The position numbers and the translations under genes were made by a program. A model generated the notes under the pieces. It was not told the origin of the DNA and made no database searches. It was given only the letters and a program-made list of their open reading frames with translations. 64,000 nucleotides of DNA from contig PUDQ02000084.1 of NCBI GenBank assembly GCA_002964805.2, positions 496,001 to 560,000 of the forward strand, read 5' to 3'. Positions 1-10,823 of this stretch are shown here, piece by piece (positions within the stretch are counted from its first letter, which is position 1; each line of letters begins with the position of its first letter). Source of the stretch: Trametes villosa. Its lineage: Eukaryota; Basidiomycota; Agaricomycetes; Polyporales; Polyporaceae.

Positions 1-212
1 ATACGATTGGACCTCGATATTCAATGGACTCCAGCATAGCTTTGATCTAGGTAAGAGAAACTGGGCCATGAGGGGAACGTTCTTGGCGCTTTAGCATTCA
101 ATCCAGTGGTCACTATACAGAGTACTAGTACTGATGATGGGTCGATGATAGACTTCAACTTGATTCTGAGGTCAGACTACTACCACTGCGGCGGCAGTAA
201 CTCTATGAAACC

Positions 213-3200
213 TCACTCTGCTTCCTGAAAGGCCCGGTCGACGTTCGCCTCGCCCTCCACGTCTTCCCCGCTAGCAACACGTTCCATAAAAGCATCCATG
301 TCGGCCGCCGCCGCCTCGCGTATCTCCTTCGCATAGTCGACATCGTCTCGCACCGGCGCGTTGACGTCCCATGTGGGCGGATCCCCTCGCCAGCCGTGGT
401 GATGGTGCACGTAGTTCATAAACCCTCTCCAAAGAGGGTCGATAGAGAGCACGGACGCGTCGCCGATGACGATGAGCAGCGCTTGCGCGCGAGTTACGGC
501 AACTACGAGTGACATGGGATCAGTAAGAATGACGCAGGTTCCGCATCCGGAGCGCTCCCACCGTTGAAACGACGCGGGTTGGACAGGAAGCCAAGCGTGA
601 ACTTCTTGTCATACGACAGTAGCTCAGCACTGCTACGAACGGTTGATATGATGATGACACGACGTTCCTAGCACAAGATGTAGATGAGCTGCGAAGACCA
701 CCTGAACGAAGTACAACCTACCTGTCCCTGGAACTCTTCGACACTCCCAACCTTAGCTTCGGAGAGACCGGCTTGTTGAAGGAGCTTCCGGATCTTCCGA
801 ACTTGGGCGTGGTACGGAGCGATGATCCCGATGTCCCGAGCATCTACCACGAGCGATCAGCATCGCCGTACACGGACGACTGAACGCTGAACAAATGCCG
901 GTCTACTCACAAACGGGAAAGCGGCGGTCGTCGAGCAAAGCATGCACGTATGCCTTCACCTGCGTGGCTTCGTCTCTGTTGAAGTACGACGGCGAAGTAG
1001 ACTCGCGCTCGTTCTCCCCGGAGATTGCATGGAATACGATCGGGAATTTGGGCATTACCAGCTGCGGGGAGCTGAGGAAGGAGTTGATCGAAGAGGCTTC
1101 CCCGCAAACCTCGAGATCGCCGTCGTAGAACTGTTGATTGGGGTAGGTCAAGATAGCTTCGTGAGACCTGTAGTTCTTCACGAGCTTGATGAATCTACAC
1201 CAAGTTAATATACGTTAGCGACAAACTAGGAAGATAAGTAGGCGACATACGATGTTCCGCGCCCTTGCTCCGCAGCGTACATCGGACGCTCCATCAACCG
1301 TTCGAGCAGGCTCTTGCTGAGGCCGAGCTCCCGAGCGATGGCCGACCGAATCACCGGTCCGAGCTGCTTAGGATCGCCAGACAGCACTACGCGAGTTTGT
1401 TCCACAGCGGTGGTCTTGATCGCGTTCAGAACCTCGGGCTCGGACGCCTGGCCAGCCTCGTCCACGAAGATGTGAGTGAAGTGGCCCTCCGGCATACCGA
1501 CGTTATACGCGAAGGACGCATTGCCGCACGTTGAGACGATCACGCGGTACTGCGCGAGCTTCGAGGTTGATGGCAAGCCGTAAAAGTGCCCCTGGACGTT
1601 CGTGTAGGGATGCAGGTCAGCGGGGACCGAGAGCGGCTCCCTGCACGCGGCGTTGCATCGGAAGAGCTCGTCGGTGCTGAGCATCGTGAGACGCTGGGCT
1701 ATGATGTCCGCGGCGCTGTTGCTCGGCGCACATGCGAGAATGCGGGCATTGGGCTGCTTCGCAAGCACCTGGCGGATAGCTTCGACGACCGTCACGGTTT
1801 TCCCGGTCCCGGGTCTGTCAGGAAGTGTCAGCACGAGCCGTGAAATAACAACGCATACATACGGCCCGAACACTATAAATGGTGCCGATCGCTCCCTGAG
1901 ATTGAGGATGGTCTTTACGGCCTGAAGTTGCGCTGGATTGTTGCTAAGGGAGGTGTTGTAGGGGGTCAAGGGATAGTCCTCAGACTGAAGAGGCACGGCG
2001 ACGCCTTCGTGGCCAGGCAGGGGAAACAGAAGCTCTCTCGACGCAGGACAAACAGCCGCGAGCGCCTGGTGTTGTCGTCGTAGTGGCGTCCGATTGAGTG
2101 TGAAGCAGACGTTGAATCTACCGGATCCCTTGAAAGACTTGTGGAAGCTAAGGCGAACACTGTCCATCTGAACGTCGTGCACGATGCCCATATGAGTATC
2201 CTTAGCATTCCCGCCCCCTGTTTGCACCTTGATCGCGTCACCTGTAACAGACGTCCGGCAATTTGAGCGGGGGAAGCTTGAATGATCTCATTCAGATACG
2301 TGCCTCGTACTACACTCGGCCGCTTCTCGGCGAGCCCCTCCACGCGTAGGCTGAACGCAGATGTGAGAAGCTGGGCATACTCGAACTGATCGAGGCACTG
2401 ACCCATACAGCCGCCCTTGTGAGGTAATTTCGGCGTCCGTCATATCATACATTCGGAGGTCTTCCCTAAACGGGATGTCAGACGAGGCTAGGACAGGAGA
2501 GGTAGTCAATGAAAGCAAACGTACGCCATGCGACACTCCTCAATGAACAAGAGTGTTGCGAAGAATGAGGTGTGGTTTTCCAACGACAGCGCCTCCAGAA
2601 AGTAGCGCTCTCGGATACGCACAAGAACGTCGTCCGCAGAGCCCTTCTTCAGGTCGGCAGCGAGAGTCTTCGGAACTCGAAAAATAGGGAGGTCTGTCAC
2701 CCAAGGCGAGGGGAGCGATCGAGGTGGATCGCCAGAAAGTACCGGTACATCGTCCCGCCAAGGCGCGCGTCGCCTGCGCACATACGGCGCAATGGGCTGA
2801 AGAAGCTCGCGATCTGCGAGGTTGCCTACGACCGCCCGTAGCTTACGCACGATGACGAATGTGCGAGCATCATGGTTTTGGAAAGTGATCTCCAGGCGTG
2901 CTTCGTAGTTCCCGTGCTTGTTGTGGCGGAAGCGAAGGGGTAGGAGGACCGGCTGCCTGCTCGGGGGAATAGGCTCGGGAAGATGGGCATCTGCGGTGAA
3001 ACTAAGAGGTCAAGCTTAACCAACGTTCGCATACGAAGCATGGTACGACACTCACAGGGCTCCATGGCTTGGCAGGCGACCGTGAATATCTAAACGAACC
3101 ACTGAAATTCCTTGGGATGATCCGTCTGCCGACAGAGATAGTTCGATGCAGAGACCGCTTGTACTCTTCGCCAGATCCACCACGCCAAAGTCGATGGCGC

Positions 3201-3702
3201 CGTCAGCATGGGAGACGACGAGACCTTGTTTATCGCTCTCTGCCTTCTCGACAGCGGAACGGAACGTGGCGTGTTGCTGTCGTAGTCGATGAGCCGCTCC
3301 GTGAATGTGGCTGTTCCAACCATGGTCAGGAATGACGGTATCGCAGACATCGCACCGCTTGAACCGGCTGTCTGTAGGGGGCGGAGGTACAGGCTCAATA
3401 AGCTGAGGTTGAAGTCCGAGGCGAGCAGCCTTCTTTCGGTGAGGAGCAGCTGAGACATGATGCGGCCATGAGATATTTTCACCAAAAACGGGAACCTTGC
3501 AGACAGGGCAGTAGAGCCATAGTGCTCTATCAATATTGAGGCGATGGCGTCGTCCGCTGATATGGTCCGCATATGTGGAAGCAGGCGTGCAAATCATGGC
3601 GCAGAGGCTACACAAGCGAGCATCGTGCTGCAGATGGCACCCGCTCTCTCTACAGCCGGCGCCATAGAGTGCCTCAGGACAGAAAGCGGTTGGAGAGGGC
3701 AT
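213..3702 (-). CDS. MOV10/SDE3-type RNA helicase with N-terminal zinc fingers
   Basis: Ten exons keep phase and give about 990 aa: 3702-3056, 3001-2525, 2465-2409, 2350-2304, 2241-1863, 1814-1251, 1194-911, 843-722, 667-562, 502-213. The N-terminus has a Cys/His-rich CCCH-like segment and three C2H2 (U1-like) fingers, for example CSLC-x12-H and CDVC-x12-H. The C-terminal half is a complete superfamily 1 helicase: GPPGTGKT (Walker A, split by an intron), [14 protein letters not shown] (DEAG), [24 protein letters not shown] and [14 protein letters not shown] upstream of the motor is typical of MOV10/SDE3. In this family (animal MOV10, plant SDE3) such proteins are 5'-3' RNA helicases acting in RNA silencing, mRNP turnover and transposon control; that role is inferred here. 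The start at 3702 is the first ATG before the finger region. Intron 2303-2242 appears to use a GC donor. Confidence 0.9.
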
Positions 3703-4427
3703 GGTGGAAGAGAGACATGGCCCTCGTCTAGAAGTCGGCTCGGAGTGTAAGCACAGGGCCTCCCACGGCTTCACGAGCAGGTCAGAGTGAATAGGCTTAC
3801 CGAGGAAGGAGCTACCGCAGCACGCTTGCCTGAAACACGAGGCAAGAAGCGGTGGCCGGTCCGCGCGGCTGTTTCTATCAACAAGCAAGATATCTCAAAC
3901 GATACGATATGAGGTCCAGCAAACGGTTGACTTACCAGAGACTGAGTACTAACAAAAGGACATGGTAAACGCCTTGAGCTGGATCTAACACCGGTGAATG
4001 TGGGAATCCTTCATCAGTTGTATTCGCACAGGCATCGCGCGCGTTTTCTGGTTAGGAGCGTATACTATCGGAGGATTCGTGAGCAGATCGACGAGGATAA
4101 CTCGCAATCCTTGGCTTGCTATATGCACCTCATGAACTCCATTGTGCGGACGAAGCACTCACACTCAAGCTGCCAGCGCTTGTTCTTGTATGTACGGAGA
4201 TCGAGGCAGAGCTGTTCATTCGTTTGGGAAATTAGCGCGTGGAGCTGCTGATTTAAGGTAAGGATGAGGTATTGTGTATGTGGATCTGGGTAGTCTAAGG
4301 TTTATTATCCGAATGCTAGAGTCTTGCATGCGGGCTCTGTTAGGAGTTTGGCCACCTACGAGAAGGGAAATAAACGCACAATCTATGGGCCGGTACCAAT
4401 CTCTGGCGAATCCCGTGTCCTCGAGCC
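3703..4427. other. Intergenic, no gene seen
   Basis: About 720 bases lie between the helicase start and the end of the upstream F-box gene, both on the minus strand. Short frames here have no conserved motif and no phase-consistent splicing. It presumably carries the helicase promoter. Confidence 0.5.
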
Positions 4428-5909
4428 CTAACGCGTGGTACCCTCGACCGGGCGAGGGGTCTGCCGTTTCATCTCGCGAAGGCCGATACGTAGGCAAACC
4501 TCGCGCAAAGATGGGATTCCTTGCAGCATCTTCCCGGACATGGTATCCGCTTGTGCATATATGCGGTCCAAGCAGGCGTCGATGGGCCGCAAGTCGTCCT
4601 CGGGAAGGTGATAGACGCCGACGGTGTCCCACCTCTGAAGGCGCACGGTGAGATGCTCCACCCTGAGGGGTGCAAGCAGCGCCGACAGGTTTGCCTGTGG
4701 GGTGCATGTGAGCGACTCTCATGTCATAGCCGGCAATAGACGTACAATGAGCTTGTCTGTGTCAACAGAAGGCTTCATACATCGTAGCGTTAACTCGAAG
4801 TGTGTCAAGCCGTCCGTGCCGTTGCAAGGGCGGAAAAGACGGGGTATACAGTCCAGGACGTGGTTTACGGCAAATAGCGAGAGCGAGAGGGAGGACGGAG
4901 AGGTATCCTGTAGGGCGTCCTGCAGCATCCCGAGGGTGGACTCCGAGAGCATCCCGATCTCGACCTGAGGTACGTGTCCATTCAGGCCGAGCATATACAG
5001 GTCGACGACATGGCCCGCACTAATGCGTTCCAGGTGCTGCCAACCGGGGACCTTCGACTGGCCATGCTTGTTCGACCGGCGGCAGCGCTCGATGAGCTCC
5101 GGCTTGTCACAGCTTCGGCCTTCGAGCCACTGCGAGACCTCCGGATGGACGTACGCCGCGGAGAACGAGAGCTCCTTGACGTTCGGGAACGCGTACGCCA
5201 CGGGCGTGGCGTCGATTCCTCCCAGAAGGGAATCCGAGTAACAGTCGACGAGTGAGAGTCTGTGCACCCGCGGGTACTGCGCCGAACCATCCGTGAACTG
5301 TACGCTAGCGAGGCTAACCTCCTCTAAGGTGGAGGAAAAGCGCTCCAGGAGGGGTAGGGGGTCGGCAACGGAATACCGCGGTGTCGGCGCGAACTGGAGC
5401 GACACTTTGCGTAAGGGCGCTTGGAGAACCCGGAGGTCGTCCAATAAACTCTGCGACACGAACGGCACGGACAGCTCGGCGAGGTTCGCCAGCGCATGCC
5501 GGGCGTCGTACAGATAGCCGGAGAGGCCCGCGGCGGCCCAGTCGAGTTCGAGCCTTCTCAGGCGCCGCGTACGCCGAAGGATCTCGGTAAGGATTCGTGC
5601 GGCAGAGGTAGAGACTTCGTCGCCTGAGGAAGTGCTGCACAGCGGTCGAGGTCGAGATAGCGAGCAGTTGATGTGGAGCTCCCGGACCAAGGCAGCTCGC
5701 CAAGGTGCCCGCTCGCCGGTCAAGCACGCGTGAAATGACAGCAGGTTGTGCGCGCGAAGTTCGATGGGACCAGAGAAGATCTGTCGAAGAATGAGGGCGT
5801 AGAGGGCATGGCAAGTCTTGGAGAAACGCGAGATGTCGCGACGTTCGAGGAAGGTGGCGATATGTAAGAGAACGTCGCCGTTGAGGCGGTGGATGGAGGA
5901 GTCGTCCAT
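4428..5909 (-). CDS. F-box protein
   Basis: Two exons, 5909-4746 and 4694-4428, separated by a 51-nt GT-AG intron, give 476 aa in phase. Residues about 5-45 form an F-box (LNGDVLLHIATFLERRDISR followed by FSKTCHALYALI). The rest has irregular leucine-rich stretches such as LRRLELDW and VHRLSLVDCY. F-box proteins are substrate adaptors of SCF ubiquitin ligases through SKP1 binding. The substrate cannot be told from sequence, and the family is greatly expanded in Agaricomycetes. The start is the first ATG, directly before the F-box. Confidence 0.8.
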
Positions 5910-6775
5910 GTCGCCCTTGGGCTAAATTGGTCGGCGGAGGACTCGGACTGAGCGATACAAACCACGCACCTGACGTGTCAACTGCGCGCGGACTGATGAC
6001 GGTGTTGCAGGAAGGCTGGAGGATGTTGCCGAAATGCTTATTTTCTATGATGCGCGCTGTGGCTGTGAGCCAAGTGCGATCGGGTAGATTTTCTTCGCCA
6101 CTGAGTTTGCGAGCGCAACGGAATCTAGCCGGTAGGGGCTCTCGGAGATACGGACTCACTGCTCAAATTTGCAGTCCACGGTTGTAGCGAAGGCTGCATG
6201 AGTCCGCCCCACCTCATGGTATCTTCAAGGTCGAGCGACGGGAGGGACAAGGTGCGCGGGGGAATCGAGGTGGACAAGACAGGCCGTTGCACCCCATGGA
6301 AAAAGACCCTGTCGGGTAATCTGGAGCTCGCACCTTACGCCCTCCGGACTTGCTGAGGAGCACTCGTTGTAGCCGTGGCAAGAGAACTCAACAAATCATT
6401 CCGCGACACGGCGAGCCAACTTGGATTCGACCGGACGCGCGGGGACAAGTTCGCTGCGAACCTGGAGCGCGAGGATGTCATGCAGTTTTGAGCTGGGCTG
6501 TTTGGCCTCGGGAGCCGCACATATTGTTCACAAAACTAAAATCTTCACGGAAAGGGCTCAGAGTAGCAGAAGGCGAAGATGGTGGTCGAGGACAGGAGAT
6601 GCGGGGAGGCGCCAGGCTGAATATCCGATTCAGCTGACGTAATCGTGTACCTGAGCTGTAGACGCGCGCGTTCGCACAGCGCGCAAAGCGCTGGACGCTG
6701 TTCTCCACGGTCCACACCACATCGCAGACGACGTCAGGTGCAACTACGCTCCCCGCCTCCTAGGCCTTAGGAGAG
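5910..6775. promoter_or_regulatory. Divergent intergenic region
   Basis: The F-box gene (minus) and the membrane-protein gene (plus) point away from each other here, so both promoters should lie in this 866-base stretch. I see no convincing coding frame or specific promoter element. Confidence 0.4.
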
Positions 6776-7885
6776 ATGCCGGTGGTCAGTGCGTCTGTCG
6801 ACGCGTTCCTCGTCGCCGCGGCCATCGTTCTCGTCTCGACCGCGTTCGTCATGCGCCGGCAACCTGACCTGCTGACCCTCCGCAATGCAATCACTCTCGT
6901 CGTCGTGTTCCACACTCTGTCAATATTATACACAATATTCCTGCACTGGCCACCAAACCTGTTCCAGAGATTGAAGATACCCTTGACGACGCCCTCCGAT
7001 ACCATTCGCTCCGTGCTCCTCCAGAGCGCAGGACTGCCCTCCGACGCGCCGCTACCTAAACCACTGGAGGCGCTCCTCACGCGTCTCTCGTCCTTCGAGA
7101 TGCGTACGCTCTACGTTAGGTCTCAAATGTGCCCCTTACGCGCTAGAGTTACGCTCACGCGCATTGGTATAGGTTCGGTCAGACGGTCATCCAGGACTGC
7201 GAATACTGCTCCACGTTCGATGAATACCTCATCTTCGCGGCCCCGCGCATGGCCTTGGGATACGTCAAGGAAGCCGCGGTACTCGGGCTCATCACGCTAA
7301 AGGGGAGCGGTCACGAGCGCTGGCGAACGTACGCGGTCGCGCTTCTTGTGGCGGGCTTCATAGTGGAAGGGTACTGGGTCGCCACAACACCAATAGGCAT
7401 CCCGCGCGACGGCCGGAACGTCTTCATGGTGCGCACTTACGTTCAATGTAGCATGGAAAATTACCTATGTGCATTGACTATAGTGGCACGACAACCTGTG
7501 GATGATTCGCCATCTGCTCTTCCTCGCACTCCCAGTCCTCATCCACGTGCTTCCCCAATCTCCCCCAACCCTCAATCCCGCACCTATGATAACCATCGCG
7601 CGCACGAACCTCCAACAAACTCAACAGCAACTCGTCAACGCGCGGTTCGTCCACGCCGCCGTGGAGCGCCAACCCGCCCTGCGCGCAGCCTCTGCAGAGT
7701 GGTGGGAGCGCCAACGAGTGGAGGGCGAGTGGGCGCGGTCAGACGAACATGTCCGTCGCGCAGCCGAAAAGCTGGGGAAGGGCATACAGGACGGTGTAGA
7801 GGGACCCGCGGGGGTGCTGAGCCAGCGGACGAGAGACGCTTTGCGCCAGATGTTAGAGAGCTTGGGACTTCGGGACCCACGTTGA
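6776..7885 (+). CDS. Fungal multi-pass membrane protein of unknown function
   Basis: Three exons, 6776-7119, 7173-7428 and 7484-7885, keep phase and give 333 aa. Hydrophobic segments lie near residues 8-26, 38-56, about 175-190 and 215-235. The middle holds a Cys pair in the motif QDCEYCSTFDEYL, suggesting a redox or metal site or simply a structural motif. The last third is Gln/Arg-rich and helical, likely a cytosolic tail. I do not recognise a named family. The splice sites are canonical and the frame is clean, so the gene is likely real. Confidence 0.75.
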
Positions 7886-8539
7886 CCTGCGATTGTCCAA
7901 CTAATGTGTACTATATGTTGTAGCTGTTGTCGTCCCGCGCGCCGAATGTATGCGCGCAGTAGCTTTTGTGCTCGTGAGCTGTTCACAGCTGCTTGGGTGT
8001 ATGCGGTTGCGGATGGAGACACCGTTGTATGCGGACCACGGCACCGTGACCAACCCGAAGAGAGCACAAAAAGTGGCATTTAGCATCACCAAACAAGCCC
8101 AACACGCGTACGGAACTGGAAACCCGTAAAAGCCGGAGCACGATCATCAAGGCCGTCATCCGTGAAGCGTGAAGCGTCGTGAATGGTAGGGTGTAGAAGG
8201 TGGAGAGGGGGTAGCGGGGGTGGGGAGGCGCGCTGGCGCGCGAGGTAGTAGGGGTGAGGGAGACAAATGGGAGCATGAAGGGTAGGGATAAAGCAAGAGT
8301 AGAAGGGGTGGGCGATAAGAGTAGCAGAGTCCCATAGATGATATATAAGCAAAACATATCCAACCTCCAACCTCCTCCAACGAGAACAGGAACGAGAGAC
8401 GATGCAAACGAGCAGAGAGCGACAAGAGTGGAGCGACGATCATATAGGTACACACTGCAGCGTCAAGTCGTCAGCGGGATGTCCACCGGTAGGCAAGCGA
8501 GGTACGCACCAAGGGCATTAGTAGTACACTTTTCCGCGC
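7886..8539. other. Convergent intergenic region, no gene seen
   Basis: This stretch separates two genes that end toward each other. It includes long purine-rich and pyrimidine-rich runs near 8180-8300, which give spurious frames. No RNA gene was recognised. Confidence 0.4.
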
Positions 8540-10381
8540 CTACGCGCGGGGCGGCGGGGGCATGTCCGGAATGATGTAGTGGACCTGCTTGTCGCCGAAG
8601 CTCGACTTGTGGTTGAGGTTCGGCAGCTCCATCCCCGCTGCGATGAGGTCCTCGCGGGAGTGCTGCCTACCAGGCGCTAGGGAGTTGCCCTGTGCGCGCA
8701 GGGTTGAACCTGAGCCCGAGTCGGACTTGAGGCCGTAGATGGGGCTCGGGGAGGGCGCAGGCGAGCGACCCGCCACAGTCGAGCTAGAAACGCTCGTCCC
8801 ACGACTCACGCTGGGACTTGAGGTGAAGCCGGACGACAGCGTGGGGGTAGTGGCCGACGTTGCGGAGGGCGGGGGCGCCATGTCGGATTCGTCAAGCGTC
8901 GGCACGGGCTTGCGGGTCGCACGGCGCGGATTGTTCCCGGACGACGTCCGGTTCATCGCGGCAGCGCTGGCCAGGCCCATGGGGCTGGCAACCTGCATGG
9001 GCATCGTCGGTGCATCGAACGTCCGCAGCTGCATGCTGTCGATGGAGCGCCGCGGGACCGTGGGAGAGCGCGTGCGAGGCGTCGTCGGCACGGACGACGG
9101 CGGGGAAGGCTCGCCATCGAGCTTAGCTAGGGCGTGGGCGCGGTGCGATTGACTGGAGGACCTCGCACGAGAGCGCCCGGAAGATCCGCGTGTGCTGGGA
9201 GGCTCCCAAGTCGGGGTAATTGGCGGCGTGGCGGTCGACAGCGAGGAACGGCGACGGTTCCCAGCAGCGTACGGCGAGACGTTTTGGAAGTACTCCGCAC
9301 CACCGCTGGGGGTGAGCTTCTCTTCGTCCTCGAGCGTGGAAATGTCCTCGTCCGAGACGCCCCGGCTGCCACCATGTCCGTGGGCAGTGCCCGACGGCGT
9401 AATTATCGCGCCCGTGGACTCCGTCGTCTCACGTCTCTTGGGGACGCCGAAGAACAGCGGCGGCTTTCCTGAGGTCGGAGCCGTAGAGACGGGCAGGCCC
9501 TCGTCCATACCAGAGTCACGGGAAGAGAGACCGCCCCACCTTCCCAGCTGCCTGGAGCGGCCGGAGCGGGAGCGGGTGGGCTTGCGCCGACATACCCCGA
9601 AGAAAATGTAGGCAGCGACTGCGGCGGCGACGATGGCGACGCCGCCGATAATCCCGCCAGCGATCGCGCCTACGCGGGAGCGGCTAGATACTGCGTCGAC
9701 CACGGGGAGGGAGGTGGGCGATGACGTAGGCGCTACGCCGATGCTGCTGCTCGTGGCGATTGCAGAGGGCACGGATGACACCGATGTTGGGGATGTCGGA
9801 GAAGACGATGAAGAGGGGGAGGAGGACCCGGAGAGGCAGGAGGTGTCCGTACCGTTGAGGATAGTGAACACGGAAGACACAGCTGCAATGCCCGGCCCCG
9901 TCGCCCGTATAACATATCGTCCCGCAGTGAGGTTCACCGGCGACCACGCAAATGAATCCGACGTTGCATCGATGTCCGTGGCGATTGGGATGCCAATGAT
10001 CGGCGTGCTATTGTCACCGGGGTTGGGGATAACCGTGGAGGAAGCGAGGAGGGTGATATTGCAGGGAGCGGAGGAGATGTACTGCCATTGAATCGTCGCC
10101 GAGCCGCAGGTGTCCATCGGCGTCGGCGTCGTCAGGAACGCGAAGTACGGCCCCGAACCGACGCTCGTCGGCATTGCAGAAGATGTGTCCGTCATCGTTG
10201 CCGAAGTTTGCCAAGGGGGAGTTACGATAACGGTGTCGGTACTGGTCACCGTCTCCGTGAAGCCGTCCGTCGACGACGTCGATCCAGGATCCGGGAGCGA
10301 AGTCGAGGTAGATGGGTCGAGTCCTGTATATCGGGAGCCGGGGAGAGATACCTGCCTACGCTGGTCGCTGTGCACGGCCAT
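8540..10381 (-). CDS. KRE9/KNH-like Ser/Thr-rich single-pass membrane protein, copy 1
   Basis: The open frame gives 613 aa from the ATG at 10381. The first part (about residues 75-175) looks like the Ig-like Kre9/Knh1 fold: MDTCGSATIQW near its start, then SFAWSPVNLTAGRY and a closing VFTIL strand. A Ser/Thr/Pro-rich stalk follows. One membrane span lies at about residues 236-260 (VGAIAGGIIGGVAIVAAAV), then a long disordered basic cytoplasmic tail containing GRWGGLSS and ending in PDMPPPP. No signal peptide is visible at this ATG, so an upstream exon (10382-10823) probably supplies one. Three relatives lie at 47.5-53.1 kb. A cell-surface or wall-associated role is inferred from architecture only. 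Confidence 0.7.
   Translation of the reverse strand: MAVHSDQRRQVSLPGSRYTGLDPSTSTSLPDPGSTSSTDGFTETVTSTDTVIVTPPWQTSATMTDTSSAMPTSVGSGPYFAFLTTPTPMDTCGSATIQWQYISSAPCNITLLASSTVIPNPGDNSTPIIGIPIATDIDATSDSFAWSPVNLTAGRYVIRATGPGIAAVSSVFTILNGTDTSCLSGSSSPSSSSSPTSPTSVSSVPSAIATSSSIGVAPTSSPTSLPVVDAVSSRSRVGAIAGGIIGGVAIVAAAVAAYIFFGVCRRKPTRSRSGRSRQLGRWGGLSSRDSGMDEGLPVSTAPTSGKPPLFFGVPKRRETTESTGAIITPSGTAHGHGGSRGVSDEDISTLEDEEKLTPSGGAEYFQNVSPYAAGNRRRSSLSTATPPITPTWEPPSTRGSSGRSRARSSSQSHRAHALAKLDGEPSPPSSVPTTPRTRSPTVPRRSIDSMQLRTFDAPTMPMQVASPMGLASAAAMNRTSSGNNPRRATRKPVPTLDESDMAPPPSATSATTPTLSSGFTSSPSVSRGTSVSSSTVAGRSPAPSPSPIYGLKSDSGSGSTLRAQGNSLAPGRQHSREDLIAAGMELPNLNHKSSFGDKQVHYIIPDMPPPPRA
10158..10263 (-). repeat. 106-bp segment identical to 49761-49866
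   Basis: On the minus strand these 106 bases match 49761-49866 (plus strand) without a mismatch. They lie in the ectodomain coding region of KNH-like copies 1 and 3, including third codon positions. Flanking coding DNA remains similar but with scattered differences. Confidence 0.85.
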
Positions 10382-10823
10382 CTCGTCAGGACATGGAGAC
10401 GGCAGGGAGCAAGCAAATCTCGGCGGATTCGAACAGCTCGTACCTCTTATGACCTGCTCATAGATAACGGGGTCGGCCTTCGACGACAGAGAACGACGTG
10501 ATATGAACAGAGGACGGTTCTCCGCGTGGAGATGGAGGCTCTCCGCAACCCGCGTTGGGGGAAGTAGCGCTGAGGTCGGTCACTCGGCCGATCACGAGTC
10601 TCCGTTTTAACTGCATCGCACAATCGCTCGCACGGGTATGGAGAAGCGCATTCTATAGGCTGAGTGGTATGCATTATACATGTTGATATCCTATACAGAT
10701 GATGCAAGAGCGGGGGTGTGAAACGCGGGGGACGGAGGGCTACACGGACGAAAGAGCGGATGGGCGGCAGGGAATGCAGAGCCCGACGGGCGCGCGAGGA
10801 CTGCCTCTCTGACAAAAAGATCA

